DNA from: Microcaldota archaeon
GTDB taxonomy: Archaea > Micrarchaeota > Micrarchaeia > Micrarchaeales > CABMGC01
Reading direction: 5' to 3'
Length of the DNA: 64,000 nt
Assembly (NCBI GenBank): GCA_021792095.1
Contig: JAJYVH010000001.1
Span: 62,001 to 126,000 of the forward strand
Within the stretch, counting starts at the first letter, position 1, and each line of letters opens with the position of its first letter. Shown piece after piece: positions 48,083-56,537 of this stretch. Position numbers and translations under genes: made by a program. Under the pieces are notes generated by a model that did no database searches, was not told the DNA's origin, and saw nothing but the letters and a program-made list of their open reading frames with translations.

Positions 48083-48619
48083 ATGGCCTACTACACGGGC
48101 AAGGGTGACAGGGGCGCCACGGGGCTCCTCGGCGCGGGCAGGATGGCGAAGAGCGATCCTGTGTTCGCCGCGATAGGCGGGGTGGACGAGCTCAACAGCG
48201 CCATAGGCGTCGCACTCTACTACACTCACGACGACAGGGTGAGGGCGATGCTGCGCAGCATACAGAACGACCTTTTCATAGTAGGGGCAGGTCTCGCCTC
48301 AAGGAAGGCGAATATAAGCAAGGCGGAGCTGGGTGGCGGAGCGGTGGCAAGGCTGGAGGGCGCGATAGACGAGATGGGCAAGCAGCTGCCCCCGCTGAAA
48401 AAATTCGTGCTGCCCGGAGGCTGCGAGGCCGCTGCGCATCTGCACGCTGCGCGTTCGATAGCAAGGAGGGCTGAGCGCAGCGTCGTGGAGGCCGGGAGGA
48501 AAGCAAGGGTGGGCGCTAACGTGCTCGCATACATGAACAGGCTCTCCTCGTACCTGTTCGTGGCCGCAATATACCTGAACTACATAGAGGGCATCAAGGA
48601 GTCGCACCCTTCCTACTAG
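48083..48619 (+). CDS. ATP:cob(I)alamin adenosyltransferase, PduO type
   Basis: It transfers adenosyl from ATP to cob(I)alamin. AYYTGKGDRGATGLLGAGRM is the ATP-binding N-terminus; FAAIGGVDELNSAIGVALYY, KFVLPGGCEAAAHLHAARSI, ARRAERSV and YMNRLSSYLFVAAIYLNY are conserved. ATG 48083 fits the TATA stretch TATATTA (48053-48059) as a leaderless start; ATG 48074 is the alternative. No cobalamin genes are in the window. It overlaps the convergent scpB by 26 nt. Confidence 0.9.
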   Translation: MAYYTGKGDRGATGLLGAGRMAKSDPVFAAIGGVDELNSAIGVALYYTHDDRVRAMLRSIQNDLFIVGAGLASRKANISKAELGGGAVARLEGAIDEMGKQLPPLKKFVLPGGCEAAAHLHAARSIARRAERSVVEAGRKARVGANVLAYMNRLSSYLFVAAIYLNYIEGIKESHPSY

Positions 48620-49082
48620 GGCTTGGGTTGAAGTACTCCCTGAACTTGTTGGTAACGCCGAGCCTCCAGCTCCTGCCCTGCTTCCTCCGCTCTACGAAGC
48701 CCTGCTCGAGCAGCTCCTTCACGTGGTCGTAAGTCGAGCCACCGAATATCTTGACCAGCCTGCTCTGCAGCACGCTGTCGTTCTCGCTGACGTACGCGAG
48801 CACGCGCAGCGCGCCCTTGGTAATGTCCGGACCCCTAGCCAGGCCGCTCACCCTGCTGGCATACGGCTCGCGAAGCGTCAGCATGTACCTCTTGTCTATC
48901 TCGAGCACCTGCAGCGCAGTACCTTTCGAGTCGTATTCCTGCGCCAGCTCCGCCAGCATGGACTCTATGTGCCCCGTGGACTTCACGCCCGTTATTTCGG
49001 AGAGCTCCTGCACGCTGAGCGCGTTCGGCGACATGAAGAGCGCGGCCTCTATCAGCCTCTTGTAGTCGAGCTGCTCGCCCAT
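48594..49082 (-). CDS. scpB: Segregation and condensation protein B
   Basis: 162 residues: DYKRLIEAALFMSPNALSVQ, ELSEITGVKSTGHIESMLAE, a second winged helix (GALRVLAYVSENDSVLQSRL, STYDHVKELLEQGFVERRKQ). ScpB and ScpA join SMC at its head to organise chromosomes. It lies 7 nt after scpA on the same strand. It is shorter than bacterial ScpB, as usual in archaea. Confidence 0.9.
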   Translation of the reverse strand: MGEQLDYKRLIEAALFMSPNALSVQELSEITGVKSTGHIESMLAELAQEYDSKGTALQVLEIDKRYMLTLREPYASRVSGLARGPDITKGALRVLAYVSENDSVLQSRLVKIFGGSTYDHVKELLEQGFVERRKQGRSWRLGVTNKFREYFNPSPSRKGATP

Positions 49083-49089
49083 GCGACCA

Positions 49090-49776
49090 CTAGTTAAGCA
49101 CCACCACTATGTCCCCGAAGAACGTCTCCTGTATAAGCAGCACCTTAGCCTTGCTCGCGAGAAAGAGGAGCGGGACGAAGACCGAGACCAGCGAGTTCTC
49201 CTTGTTAGCCACCTCGCAGAGCGTCGAGTACGTCACCATCCTGCTGCTGTCGGCGTGCGCCTTCACCAGCGAGAATACCGATTCTATCTCTGCCTCTATG
49301 TCCGTGTGCTCCAGGCGTATGGGCACTGCTGCAGGCGCGGCTGCGGCCTGCTCCTTGTACTCCTTGAGCTTCATCGCTTCCTCGAGCGCCCCTATCAGCT
49401 CGTTGAGCGTAACGCGCCTCCTAGGCTGCAGGCGCATGCGCAGCGTTATGCCGTTCGGAGGCACGTACTGCACCTGCTCCTCCTGGCCTTCGCCGGGCTC
49501 CTGCTGCGCCTGCTCCTCTATCTGCAGCAGCTCGCTCTTGAGCCTCAGCAGTATGGCTGCCGCGAGTATTATGTTGGCCGGCACGCGGAGGTCGAGCACC
49601 TTCATGCGCTTCACTGCGCCTACGTAGCGCTCCACTATGTCCGCTATGTCTATGTCCCACGGGTCGAGCTCGTTCTTCCTGACGAGCTCCATCAGCACGT
49701 CCTTCCACGTTGCCTCGGTCACCAGCGCCTCTATGTCGAACTCGTTAGCGCTCGCCTGGCCGCTCTCTGCCCGCAC
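49090..49776 (-). CDS. scpA: Segregation and condensation protein A (kleisin)
   Basis: FDIEALVTEATWKDVLMELV, RKNELDPWDIDIADIVERYV and NIILAAAILLRLKSELLQIE are the N-terminal kleisin domain that binds SMC. A charged linker follows, and the winged helix at the end (FVPLLFLASKAKVLLIQETF). The frame is open to 50118 across the divergent aldehyde dehydrogenase, but the TATA box ACTTATTTAAC (about 49806-49817) sets the start at GTG 49776, giving 228 aa. Confidence 0.88.
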   Translation of the reverse strand: MRAESGQASANEFDIEALVTEATWKDVLMELVRKNELDPWDIDIADIVERYVGAVKRMKVLDLRVPANIILAAAILLRLKSELLQIEEQAQQEPGEGQEEQVQYVPPNGITLRMRLQPRRRVTLNELIGALEEAMKLKEYKEQAAAAPAAVPIRLEHTDIEAEIESVFSLVKAHADSSRMVTYSTLCEVANKENSLVSVFVPLLFLASKAKVLLIQETFFGDIVVVLN

Positions 49777-49884
49777 CGTGTCGCCTGTATTCCATTTGCC
49801 GAGAGAGTTAAATAAGTTTTCGATGGCTACACGCGAACCTTCTGCAAGGCTTATTAGCTTTAATTGCGAAAATAGCACGATACT

Positions 49885-51516
49885 ATGCCTACTTTTCAGA
49901 ACGAATCCACGTACAGGAAGTATTCCGAGGAGGGAAAGGAACTGGAGTTCGACAGGCTCTTCGACGAGGCGGTGGCGAACGCGAAGCGCGACGTCCTTGG
50001 CAAGCGGCACGCAATGCACATAGGCGGCAAGGAGGTGTTCGCAAGCGAGGAGCTCGCCGAGAAATCGCCCATAGACGGCACGCTGATAGGCAGCTTCCAG
50101 AAAGGCACCAGGGAGCACGCCAGGCAGGCCGTGGCGGCTGCAGCCGAAGCGTTCGGGTCTTGGGGCAGGGCCGGCTACAAGGAGCGGGCTGCAATCATGG
50201 CGAAGGCGGCCGAGCTCTTCAGGAAACGCAAGTTCGAAGTGGCCGCGGTGCTGAGCATAGAGAACGGCAAGACGCGCTACGAGTCGGTGGGCGAGGTGGA
50301 CGAGGCGATAGACTTCCTCAACTACTACTCGCAGGAGCTGCTAAGGAACAGGGGCTTCGCCAGGAAGACGGTCATAGGAGCGAGCAGCAAGAGCGTGAGC
50401 GCCGGCTTCCAGGGAGCGCCAGGAGCCGAGGAAAGGATAACAGTAGCGATGAAGCCGTATGGCGTGTTCGGCGTCATCGCACCGTTCAACTTCCCTGTTT
50501 CCATATCAGTAGGCATGAGCAGCGGCGCGCTGATAACGGGCAATGCTGTGGTGTTCAAACCAAGCTCAACTGACAACATGTCGATGCTGACTGGCCTGAA
50601 GATATACGAGATATTCAAGGAAGCTGGCGTGCCGGACGGCGTCTTCAACTACATCACGGGCCCGGGCTCCGAGGTCGGTGACGCGCTGGCGACAGACCCG
50701 GCAGTGGCAGGCATAGTCTTCACCGGCTCGAGGGGCACCGGCATGGGCATGATAAGGAAGAGCCTCGAGCTGGGTATGCAGAAGGTCTTCGTGGTAGAGA
50801 TGGGGGGCAAGAACCCGGCCATAGTGGGGAAGAGCGCTGACATGGACGAGGCAGTAGACGGCATCGCGAGCGCGGCCTTCGGCTTCGACGGGCAGAAATG
50901 CAGCGCCTGCTCCCGCGTCTACGTGCAGGAGCAGATAAAGGAGGAGTTCGTGAGCAGGCTGATAGAGAAGCTGCGCAGCTTCAGGATAGGCGACCCGTTG
51001 AGGAAAGAGGCGTACATGGGGCCCCTGATAAGCCAGAAGGCGCTGGCGAAGTACAACGCAAGCGTGCAGGAAGCGAAGAGCGCAGGCAAGGTGCTCTACG
51101 GCGGCAAAAGCGTGGACACAGGCCTGCAGGGCGCATACGTGGAGCCCACGCTCATAGAGGTGCCGCACAAGAGCAGGCTCATGCAGGAGGAGCTCTTCGT
51201 GCCCATACTATCGCTGGACACGTTCAAGAAGTTCGACGAGGCGCTGCAGAAGGCGAACGACGTCGAGTTCGGGCTTACGGCGGGGCTGTACACCAGGGAC
51301 AGCAAGGAGATAAGGAGCTTCTCCGCTGGCATAGAGGCCGGCGTGGTGTACGTGAACAGGCGCATAAGCGCCACCACCGGGGCGATAGTGGGCATGCACA
51401 CGTTCGTCGGCTGGAAGGGCAGCGGGCTGACGGGCAAGGGCACGGGCAGCAGGCAGTACCTGCAGCAGTTCATGCGCGAGCAGAGCCTCTCCGTTTCGAA
51501 GAGGAGTGGAGCCTGA
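49885..51516 (+). CDS. Aldehyde dehydrogenase, 1-pyrroline-5-carboxylate dehydrogenase type
   Basis: 543 residues. GVFGVIAPFNFPVSISVGMS, VVFKPSSTDNMSMLTGLKIY and VFTGSRGTGMGMIRKSLELG bind NAD(P). FVVEMGGKNPAIV holds the general-base Glu, and FGFDGQKCSACSRVYVQEQI the catalytic Cys in the context typical of RocA/PruA enzymes. These oxidise glutamate semialdehyde to glutamate. No proline dehydrogenase is next to it, so the substrate is only inferred. It shares a 108-nt divergent promoter region with scpA and overlaps the next gene (ATGA). Confidence 0.88.
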   Translation: MPTFQNESTYRKYSEEGKELEFDRLFDEAVANAKRDVLGKRHAMHIGGKEVFASEELAEKSPIDGTLIGSFQKGTREHARQAVAAAAEAFGSWGRAGYKERAAIMAKAAELFRKRKFEVAAVLSIENGKTRYESVGEVDEAIDFLNYYSQELLRNRGFARKTVIGASSKSVSAGFQGAPGAEERITVAMKPYGVFGVIAPFNFPVSISVGMSSGALITGNAVVFKPSSTDNMSMLTGLKIYEIFKEAGVPDGVFNYITGPGSEVGDALATDPAVAGIVFTGSRGTGMGMIRKSLELGMQKVFVVEMGGKNPAIVGKSADMDEAVDGIASAAFGFDGQKCSACSRVYVQEQIKEEFVSRLIEKLRSFRIGDPLRKEAYMGPLISQKALAKYNASVQEAKSAGKVLYGGKSVDTGLQGAYVEPTLIEVPHKSRLMQEELFVPILSLDTFKKFDEALQKANDVEFGLTAGLYTRDSKEIRSFSAGIEAGVVYVNRRISATTGAIVGMHTFVGWKGSGLTGKGTGSRQYLQQFMREQSLSVSKRSGA

Positions 51517-51962
51517 TGCTCGACCGGCTCATCTACGAGATAGCGCTGAAAAACGGGGTCTACGCCAGGGGCACGGTGCTCTACAAGAGGCACAGGATAA
51601 GCGTGGAGCTCGCCGACAGCTTCGTGAAGAAGATGATAGGCCTGATGCACAGACCGGGCATTGGCGAAGACGAGGGCATGCTATTCGTGCTAAGCTCGCC
51701 CAGCATAACGATGGCATCCATCACCATGCTCAGCATGCGCTTCAGCATAGACGCCGTGTGGCTCGACGGGGGCATGAGGATAGTGGACATAGCCAGGAAT
51801 CTCGAACCTTCGCGCTCGATCTTCGACACACATGCGCCCAAGCGGGAGGCGAAGTATGTGCTAGAGCTCAAGGCCGGGACAGCAAAGAGACTTGGCATGA
51901 AGGCTGGCGACAGGCTGGAGCTAAGGCTGCGCCGCAGCCCGGGGCAGGTGACCCGCAAGTAA
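51516..51962 (+). CDS. DUF192 family protein
   Basis: 148 residues: ISVELADSFVKKMIGLMHRP, EDEGMLFVLSSPSITMASIT, MLSMRFSIDAVWLDGGMRIV and YVLELKAGTAKRLGMKAGDR. This is the full DUF192 (PF02643) domain, a small beta-rich fold found in bacteria and archaea with unknown activity. Family members usually carry FxM-type motifs as seen here. It is translationally coupled to the aldehyde dehydrogenase. Confidence 0.85.
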   Translation: MLDRLIYEIALKNGVYARGTVLYKRHRISVELADSFVKKMIGLMHRPGIGEDEGMLFVLSSPSITMASITMLSMRFSIDAVWLDGGMRIVDIARNLEPSRSIFDTHAPKREAKYVLELKAGTAKRLGMKAGDRLELRLRRSPGQVTRK

Positions 51963-52021
51963 AATCCCGGCCAGCAACCCATATAAAGGAAGCGAAGGAA
52001 AGCACTTGGGGGCGTGGTGGC

Positions 52022-52807
52022 ATGGGGCTCGATGCGCTGGGGGACGAATACTGGATCCGGGAGTCAGGGACTAGGCTTGAGAATGCAGCGGCAAGCGGCG
52101 ACGCGGCGTGGGTCAAGAAGGAGCTTGAAGAAAATTTTACCTATTCCATGCGGAACATATTCAGCCAGAGCGCGGACAGAACGCTGTTGCGCTCTGTATA
52201 CATGAGCGACAGGAAGGGCTATGCAGACATAGCAATCCTGCTCCTGAACGGCACTGGCTTCGCAGACTCGCTGTCATACCAGGGCCTCCTGATGGCCAAC
52301 GAGAGGGCGAAGGAGAAAAACAGCGAGGAGCTGTCCGCTCTTCTTTCGGCGATGTTGGAGCACAAAACTCAAGCAATCAAGGAGCTGGAAGGGGCCAAAG
52401 AAGGCATGGCGGCATTGAGCTACCTGGAACACCTGAAAACAAGAACAGTCTCGAATGCGGACGGGGATGAGGTGATGCTCACAGGCCCTGATGACGCATT
52501 GATGTACGCCATAGAAAACGGGGAAATGCTCAGCCTGATCAAATTAGCCAATTCGGACATGCACAGGGAACTGGATGCAGAGAAGCTCAGTTTCATGAGA
52601 AGCAGGGCGGAGAGGCTGCCTGCCCATCCCGCACAGCTCAAAGAAGTGGCGATTTTCGTGCTGGACGTGATGGAGAGGGATGGGAAGAGGGATGAGATAG
52701 TTGAAAGGACGCTGGAGCGCAGCGGCGAGCTTGCCGGACTTGCAAGCACGCTGGTGCAACTCAGCAGGCCCTCAGGCACGGCAAAGGAAAAGAACAGGAG
52801 CATGTGA
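52022..52807 (+). CDS. Helical hypothetical protein, ankyrin-like in parts
   Basis: 261 residues, almost entirely helical and charged. Segments such as LENAAASGDAAWVKKELEEN and KGYADIAILLLNGTGFADSL, then LMYAIENGEMLSLIKLANSD resemble degenerate ankyrin or TPR-like helix pairs. No catalytic motif or membrane segment is seen. ATG 52022 follows a TATA-like CATATAAAGG (51979-51988) by about 38 nt. The frame is open far upstream but only as a shadow of other genes. Confidence 0.6.
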   Translation: MGLDALGDEYWIRESGTRLENAAASGDAAWVKKELEENFTYSMRNIFSQSADRTLLRSVYMSDRKGYADIAILLLNGTGFADSLSYQGLLMANERAKEKNSEELSALLSAMLEHKTQAIKELEGAKEGMAALSYLEHLKTRTVSNADGDEVMLTGPDDALMYAIENGEMLSLIKLANSDMHRELDAEKLSFMRSRAERLPAHPAQLKEVAIFVLDVMERDGKRDEIVERTLERSGELAGLASTLVQLSRPSGTAKEKNRSM

Positions 52808-52841
52808 ACAGCACGAGGCGCTGCCCAGGCCTAGAGAACAG

Positions 52842-52916
52842 TGGAGCCGCTGGCGAGGATTGAACTCGCGGCCTTCTGCTTACCATGCAGACGCTCTACC
52901 ACTGAGCTACAGCGGC
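52842..52916 (-). tRNA. tRNA-Thr (anticodon GGT), CCA encoded
   Basis: Acceptor GCCGCTG/CAGCGGC, D-arm GCTCAGTGGTAGAGC, anticodon stem TCTGC/GCAGA with loop ATGGTAA (anticodon GGT), T-arm GCGAG-TTCAATC-CTCGC. The discriminator T is followed by an encoded CCA at 52842-52844, unlike the other tRNAs in the window. Confidence 0.95.
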
Positions 52917-52931
52917 GCGGTAATGAAGTGG

Positions 52932-53186
52932 CTAAGAAACCTTATATACAGTATCCCCTTCGTGCACCTTCCCGTCGACCTTCAGGCCGACGTCGTCTCC
53001 GGCCTTGCATGCGCTGACCTCCTTGTGGTCTATCTGCATGCTCGCCACTTTCTGCGAGAGCTTGGTGCTTGCCCCTTCTATCTCTACGCTGTCCCCGAGC
53101 TTCAGTTCGCCCTTGAGCTGCACCACCGCAACCCCTATGTTGCCGTAGTAGTGCGTCACCGTCCCTACACTGCTCCTTTCCACCAT
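52932..53186 (-). CDS. Translation-factor-like beta-barrel protein (EF-Tu domain II fold)
   Basis: 84 residues: VGTVTHYYGNIGVAVVQLKG, ELKLGDSVEIEGASTKLSQK, VASMQIDHKEVSACKAGDDV and GLKVDGKVHEGDTVYKV. This is the stand-alone domain II barrel found in many archaea, related to EF-Tu and SelB but without a GTPase. Function is unknown. ATG 53186 is preferred over upstream in-frame starts because it gives the family N-terminus. tRNA-Thr follows on the same strand after 15 nt. Confidence 0.82.
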   Translation of the reverse strand: MVERSSVGTVTHYYGNIGVAVVQLKGELKLGDSVEIEGASTKLSQKVASMQIDHKEVSACKAGDDVGLKVDGKVHEGDTVYKVS

Positions 53187-53313
53187 GCATCTAATAGCGT
53201 GCCAAAACCTAACTACCTTTGCATCAAAACAGGGCAAGGCGCCACAACGTAACCCGAATCCTATAACATGGTTATAAAAACTTTGGTGGCCTATGCCTTG
53301 CGGTGTGGAACGC

Positions 53314-54282
53314 ATGAGGTTTCTAGGGGCAATCGGCGCGCTGATCCTGGCGCTTGCGCTTGCGGGCACAGCTTCCGCGGCCGGCTACGGCACTTCCAGC
53401 ATCTCCCTGTCGGCGAATTCGGCCAGCGCGATAGCTGGCAACTCGATAACAGTCAACTACACGGTCAGCCTTGCGAGCGGGGGCACGTGGGGTACCACGC
53501 TGAACGTGCAAGCAAACAGCGGACTCGCTTCGCACGGCATAAAGGTCACACTCAGCAACCAGTACGGGGATCCGCCTTATTCCGGCGCAATGAGCATAAG
53601 CACTAACACATCAACGGCGCCGGGCAGCTATGCCATAGTGCTTCAGGCGACAGGGGATGACCCGTCTACAGCCAATGCGACCTTCACACTCACAGTTCTT
53701 GCACCAGCAGCAACGACGGCCACAACAACTGTCGCTAATTCAAGCAATGTATCTCCAAGCGTCTCGGTCCAGGCCACTGTGCCACCCACAACAGTTGCGC
53801 ATCAAGTTGCAGTGGGCGCGCAATCCTACTACACGCAGGCAAGCGCTGCCGCATACGCATCGTACGCGGTCATAATACTGGCCATTATAGCGGCGATAGC
53901 GGGCGTATTCCTGTGGAGGTCGGCCAGGGCTAGGTTTGCGGTAATAGGCGCTGCTCTCATCGTGATAGGCATAATCATATGGCTGTATGGCGACTACAGC
54001 GGGGGTGCGATGCAGTACATAGCTGCAGGCCTCATCGCTATAACAGCCGGGACGCTTGCCTGGCTCTACGGCGACATCAAGGAAGGCGCATACAGGAATG
54101 GCGCGGCCAACACAACGTCCTTGAGCGTGGCGCTCATCATAATAGGCATTATGGTCTGGCTCTATGGCGACTACTACGGCGGTGGATTAAGCGCTGTGTG
54201 GGCCGGTGTAGCGCTGCTTGCGATAGGCGTGCTTGTGTGGCTCTACGGCAACGCCAGGGCGGGCTACTTCTCCAGGCACTGA
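53314..54282 (+). CDS. Secreted/membrane protein: signal peptide, Ig-like domain, repeated WLYGD membrane segments
   Basis: A Sec signal peptide (MRFLGAIGALILALALAGTA-SAA) leads a beta-sandwich ectodomain (ISLSANSASAIAGNSITVNY, PGSYAIVLQATGDDPSTANA), then a Thr/Ser/Val-rich linker and five to six hydrophobic helices. The helices end with near-identical WLYGDYSGG, WLYGDIKEG, WLYGDYYGG and WLYGNARAG motifs, so the C-terminal half arose by internal duplication. The role is unknown. The TATA box TTATAAAAA (53272-53280) places RNA start near 53300; ATG 53314 or GTG 53305 follows. Confidence 0.7.
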   Translation: MRFLGAIGALILALALAGTASAAGYGTSSISLSANSASAIAGNSITVNYTVSLASGGTWGTTLNVQANSGLASHGIKVTLSNQYGDPPYSGAMSISTNTSTAPGSYAIVLQATGDDPSTANATFTLTVLAPAATTATTTVANSSNVSPSVSVQATVPPTTVAHQVAVGAQSYYTQASAAAYASYAVIILAIIAAIAGVFLWRSARARFAVIGAALIVIGIIIWLYGDYSGGAMQYIAAGLIAITAGTLAWLYGDIKEGAYRNGAANTTSLSVALIIIGIMVWLYGDYYGGGLSAVWAGVALLAIGVLVWLYGNARAGYFSRH

Positions 54283-54329
54283 AGCAGGCAATAAATGATT
54301 TATTAATCGCTCAATCAGATAATACGCTT

Positions 54330-54971
54330 ATGAGCGAAATCTGCGACAAGCTGCACGCCCTTTTCAACTCGCTGCCTAGGTTCACTTTTCCGTTTGACGA
54401 GAGCCGCATACCCCAGAACGGCATATACGTGCTCTTCGAGAAGGGCGAGCGCGGCCATGGCGCGGACAGGATCGTCAGGATAGGGACGCACACCGGAGAC
54501 GGGCAGCTCAGGTCAAGGCTCAGGCAGCATTTCGTCAGCGAGAACAAGGACAGGAGCATCTTCAGGAAGAACATAGGGAGGGCACTGCTGAACAGGGCCG
54601 GCGACCCATTCCTGGCGCAATGGAACGTGGACCTGACGACCAGCGCGGCAAAGCGAATGCTTTCAGGGAGCATGGACGTGGAAAAGCAGATGCGTGTGGA
54701 GGGGCAGGTCAGCGCTTACATGAGGGCAAACCTCTCTTTCGCGGTTGTGGGAGTGGAGACGAAGGAAGAGAGACTGAGACTGGAGTCCGAGATCATATCG
54801 GCAGTCTCGCTTTGCGACGAATGCGGACCTTCACAGTCATGGCTCGGCCTCAGCTCGCCTATCGCGAAGATAAGGGAGAGCGGGCTCTGGCTCGTGAACG
54901 AGCTCTACAAGGAGCCCATCGGCGAAGACGGCTTCAGGAGGCTGGAGGAACTGGCGCGGCGGCAGGGCTGA
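54330..54971 (+). CDS. GIY-YIG nuclease-like protein
   Basis: 213 residues. NGIYVLFEKGERGHGADRIV, then RIGTHTGDGQLRSRLRQHFV, fits the GIY-YIG core: GIY, a degenerate YIG (RIGTHT) and the catalytic Arg (RSRLRQH). The distant Glu may be in LRLESEIISAVSL. Whether it cuts DNA is not shown. The TATA-like GATTTATTAATC (about 54297-54308) gives a leaderless ATG 54330. It ends 8 nt before the direct repeat that opens the AbiE cassette. Confidence 0.72.
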   Translation: MSEICDKLHALFNSLPRFTFPFDESRIPQNGIYVLFEKGERGHGADRIVRIGTHTGDGQLRSRLRQHFVSENKDRSIFRKNIGRALLNRAGDPFLAQWNVDLTTSAAKRMLSGSMDVEKQMRVEGQVSAYMRANLSFAVVGVETKEERLRLESEIISAVSLCDECGPSQSWLGLSSPIAKIRESGLWLVNELYKEPIGEDGFRRLEELARRQG

Positions 54972-54978
54972 GCGGCAT

Positions 54979-55001
54979 TTTGCAGGGGGAGAGATTTGAA
55001 C
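54979..55001. repeat. Left copy of the tRNA-Leu 3'-end repeat
   Basis: The 23 bases here, including GCAGGGGGAGAGATTTGAAC, are identical to 56536-56558. The right copy is the acceptor and T-arm of tRNA-Leu(TAA). The sequence beyond diverges at once. Confidence 0.9.
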
Positions 55002-55052
55002 CCTAGTGTCCACTAAGGGTTTGAGAACATACCTGGCTGTTTCACACCCAGC

Positions 55053-55868
55053 TTATTCCTGGAGACTGCCCAGCTTAGCAAGCAGATCATTCTTCAGCTC
55101 TTCCCAGTTCTTTGGCCTGAGCGCCGCAGGAATGAAGGGATTCGTAAGGTTTCGTTGTTTATCAGAGCTTGTTTTTTCGAGACGCGCGATAGTTTTCTGC
55201 AAGAACTCTGTCACTGATTGGTCTTCTCCCTCGGATTTCAGCATCAACCCTATCGCCTTTTTGAGCACCTCTTTTGAACACAGAGGCAAAGCGGCGTGAA
55301 TATCGTACATATCCTTGCCCTCAGCACGCATAGCCAGAGCATTCATCTTGCGCGCAGTGAGATCGTCTATAGAATAGACCAGTATCCCGGTTACGGATGC
55401 GGAAACGAATTCTGAGCTTATCGTCTTAATTTGCGGTTGGCGGACAGAAAGCAGCCTTTTGGGCACTATGTCAATCCTCACATGATCAACGCCGCCCAGC
55501 GGAGTCTCATAAGCGCAATAGAACTGCACAGTAGAGCGGATTTTGCGGAGCCCGTTTATCTCATAGCCTTCTAACCCTTTGGCTAGGTTCCTGCTGAAGC
55601 CGAGCAGTTCCCTCGTTGCACTCTCTGATACAAGGTCAAAGTCAGCGTCTTCAGAAAACCTTTGCGTCCCTTGCAAGTAGACCTTGTTGAGCGCTGTCCC
55701 TCCTTTGAGCACCAACGGACCGGTGCCTGAGTTCGCCGAAAGATAAGTCGCGACTTGCGATAGTGCGTCCATCAGGTGAAATTCCTTAAACACGAACTGC
55801 AGGGGGAGCCCGTATCGGATAGCTATGGTCCTGCACACTTCTAAATCCAGCTTCATGAAATCAGCCAT
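55053..55868 (-). CDS. AbiEii-family nucleotidyltransferase toxin (AbiE pair 2)
   Basis: 271 residues. Motif I: PLVLKGGTALNKVYLQGTQR followed by FSEDADFDLV (D-x-D); VDHVRIDIVPKRLL gives the third Asp; VYSIDDLTARKMNALAMRAE and GKDMYDIHAALPL are the AbiEii motifs with Lys and RxxKDxYD. Type IV toxins of this family add nucleotides to tRNA acceptor ends in some studied systems. Its start overlaps the antitoxin end by 8 nt, so expression is coupled. Confidence 0.88.
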   Translation of the reverse strand: MADFMKLDLEVCRTIAIRYGLPLQFVFKEFHLMDALSQVATYLSANSGTGPLVLKGGTALNKVYLQGTQRFSEDADFDLVSESATRELLGFSRNLAKGLEGYEINGLRKIRSTVQFYCAYETPLGGVDHVRIDIVPKRLLSVRQPQIKTISSEFVSASVTGILVYSIDDLTARKMNALAMRAEGKDMYDIHAALPLCSKEVLKKAIGLMLKSEGEDQSVTEFLQKTIARLEKTSSDKQRNLTNPFIPAALRPKNWEELKNDLLAKLGSLQE

Positions 55869-56466
55869 TTTTTGCTATGCTTATTTTTACGCTCTCGAAT
55901 TCAGGACGTGTCCTGTCTGTAGCAAAGCGCGCCACATACGAATCGAACTCCCTTAGCTCTGCCTTGCTTAGCGGCGCGTCAGCATACGCCAAGATGAGCT
56001 TGCCCCTCTCAACCGAGTATTTGCCCAGATAAATGCAATCAAACAGTGTTTTTGCCCTGGTAGAGACAGTTAGATTCCCGATACTCTCAAAACCGATCGC
56101 CTTTTCCTTGAGCGCTACTGCCCTGAACTCATACGCGCCTATGCGTTTAGATCCTGATTTGTAAGCAGTCACTACAGTAACGACAAACGGCAACTCTGCA
56201 ATAAGCTTGTGTATGTACAGAGCGCTAGAAAAACCAAGATAGCCGGCATAAATGCGCTGCGCTGCCGTAAACACGTCGTTTATAGGGTTTGCTGAGTATA
56301 CACCGCGCCTAAGCCGTATGAGTTTGCCCGCTTTGCACAGCCTGCTCATCGTCGTCTTTAGGGTGAAGGCGTCGCAGAGCTGCAGGCTCTCCAGCGTCTC
56401 GAGCTCGGCGATGCTATCTGGAGAATTCTGAACCGCCTTTACCAGCCTCTCTGTCAGTTTATCCAT
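55861..56466 (-). CDS. AbiEi-family antitoxin (AbiE pair 2)
   Basis: 201 residues. A winged helix (CDAFTLKTTMSRLCKAGKLI, RLRRGVYSANPIND) is followed by the AbiEi core (YAGYLGFSSALYIHKLIAEL, YEFRAVALKEKAIGFESIGN, VSTRAKTLFDCIYLGKYSVE). It should neutralise the downstream toxin and repress the operon through the inverted repeat at 56475-56493. It lies 70 nt from the tRNA-Leu repeat. Confidence 0.87.
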   Translation of the reverse strand: MDKLTERLVKAVQNSPDSIAELETLESLQLCDAFTLKTTMSRLCKAGKLIRLRRGVYSANPINDVFTAAQRIYAGYLGFSSALYIHKLIAELPFVVTVVTAYKSGSKRIGAYEFRAVALKEKAIGFESIGNLTVSTRAKTLFDCIYLGKYSVERGKLILAYADAPLSKAELREFDSYVARFATDRTRPEFESVKISIAKNG

Positions 56467-56474
56467 AGAGGGAT

Positions 56475-56493
56475 AATAAACAATATGTTTATT
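56475..56493. promoter_or_regulatory. Operator-like inverted repeat of AbiE pair 2
   Basis: AATAAACA-ATA-TGTTTATT, perfect 8-bp arms, 9 nt before the antitoxin ATG 56466. In AbiE systems the antitoxin binds inverted repeats at its own promoter. The AT-rich stretch just upstream can serve as TATA box. Confidence 0.65.
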
Positions 56494-56537
56494 TTAATCT
56501 TTTGTTTAACGCGCACAACCCACTCGAACCCAGAATT

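Noticed and set aside
49776-50118. Longer N-terminus for ScpA
   Set aside because: The extra 114 codons overlap the divergent aldehyde dehydrogenase and cross the ScpA TATA box; GTG 49776 fits both promoter and family length.
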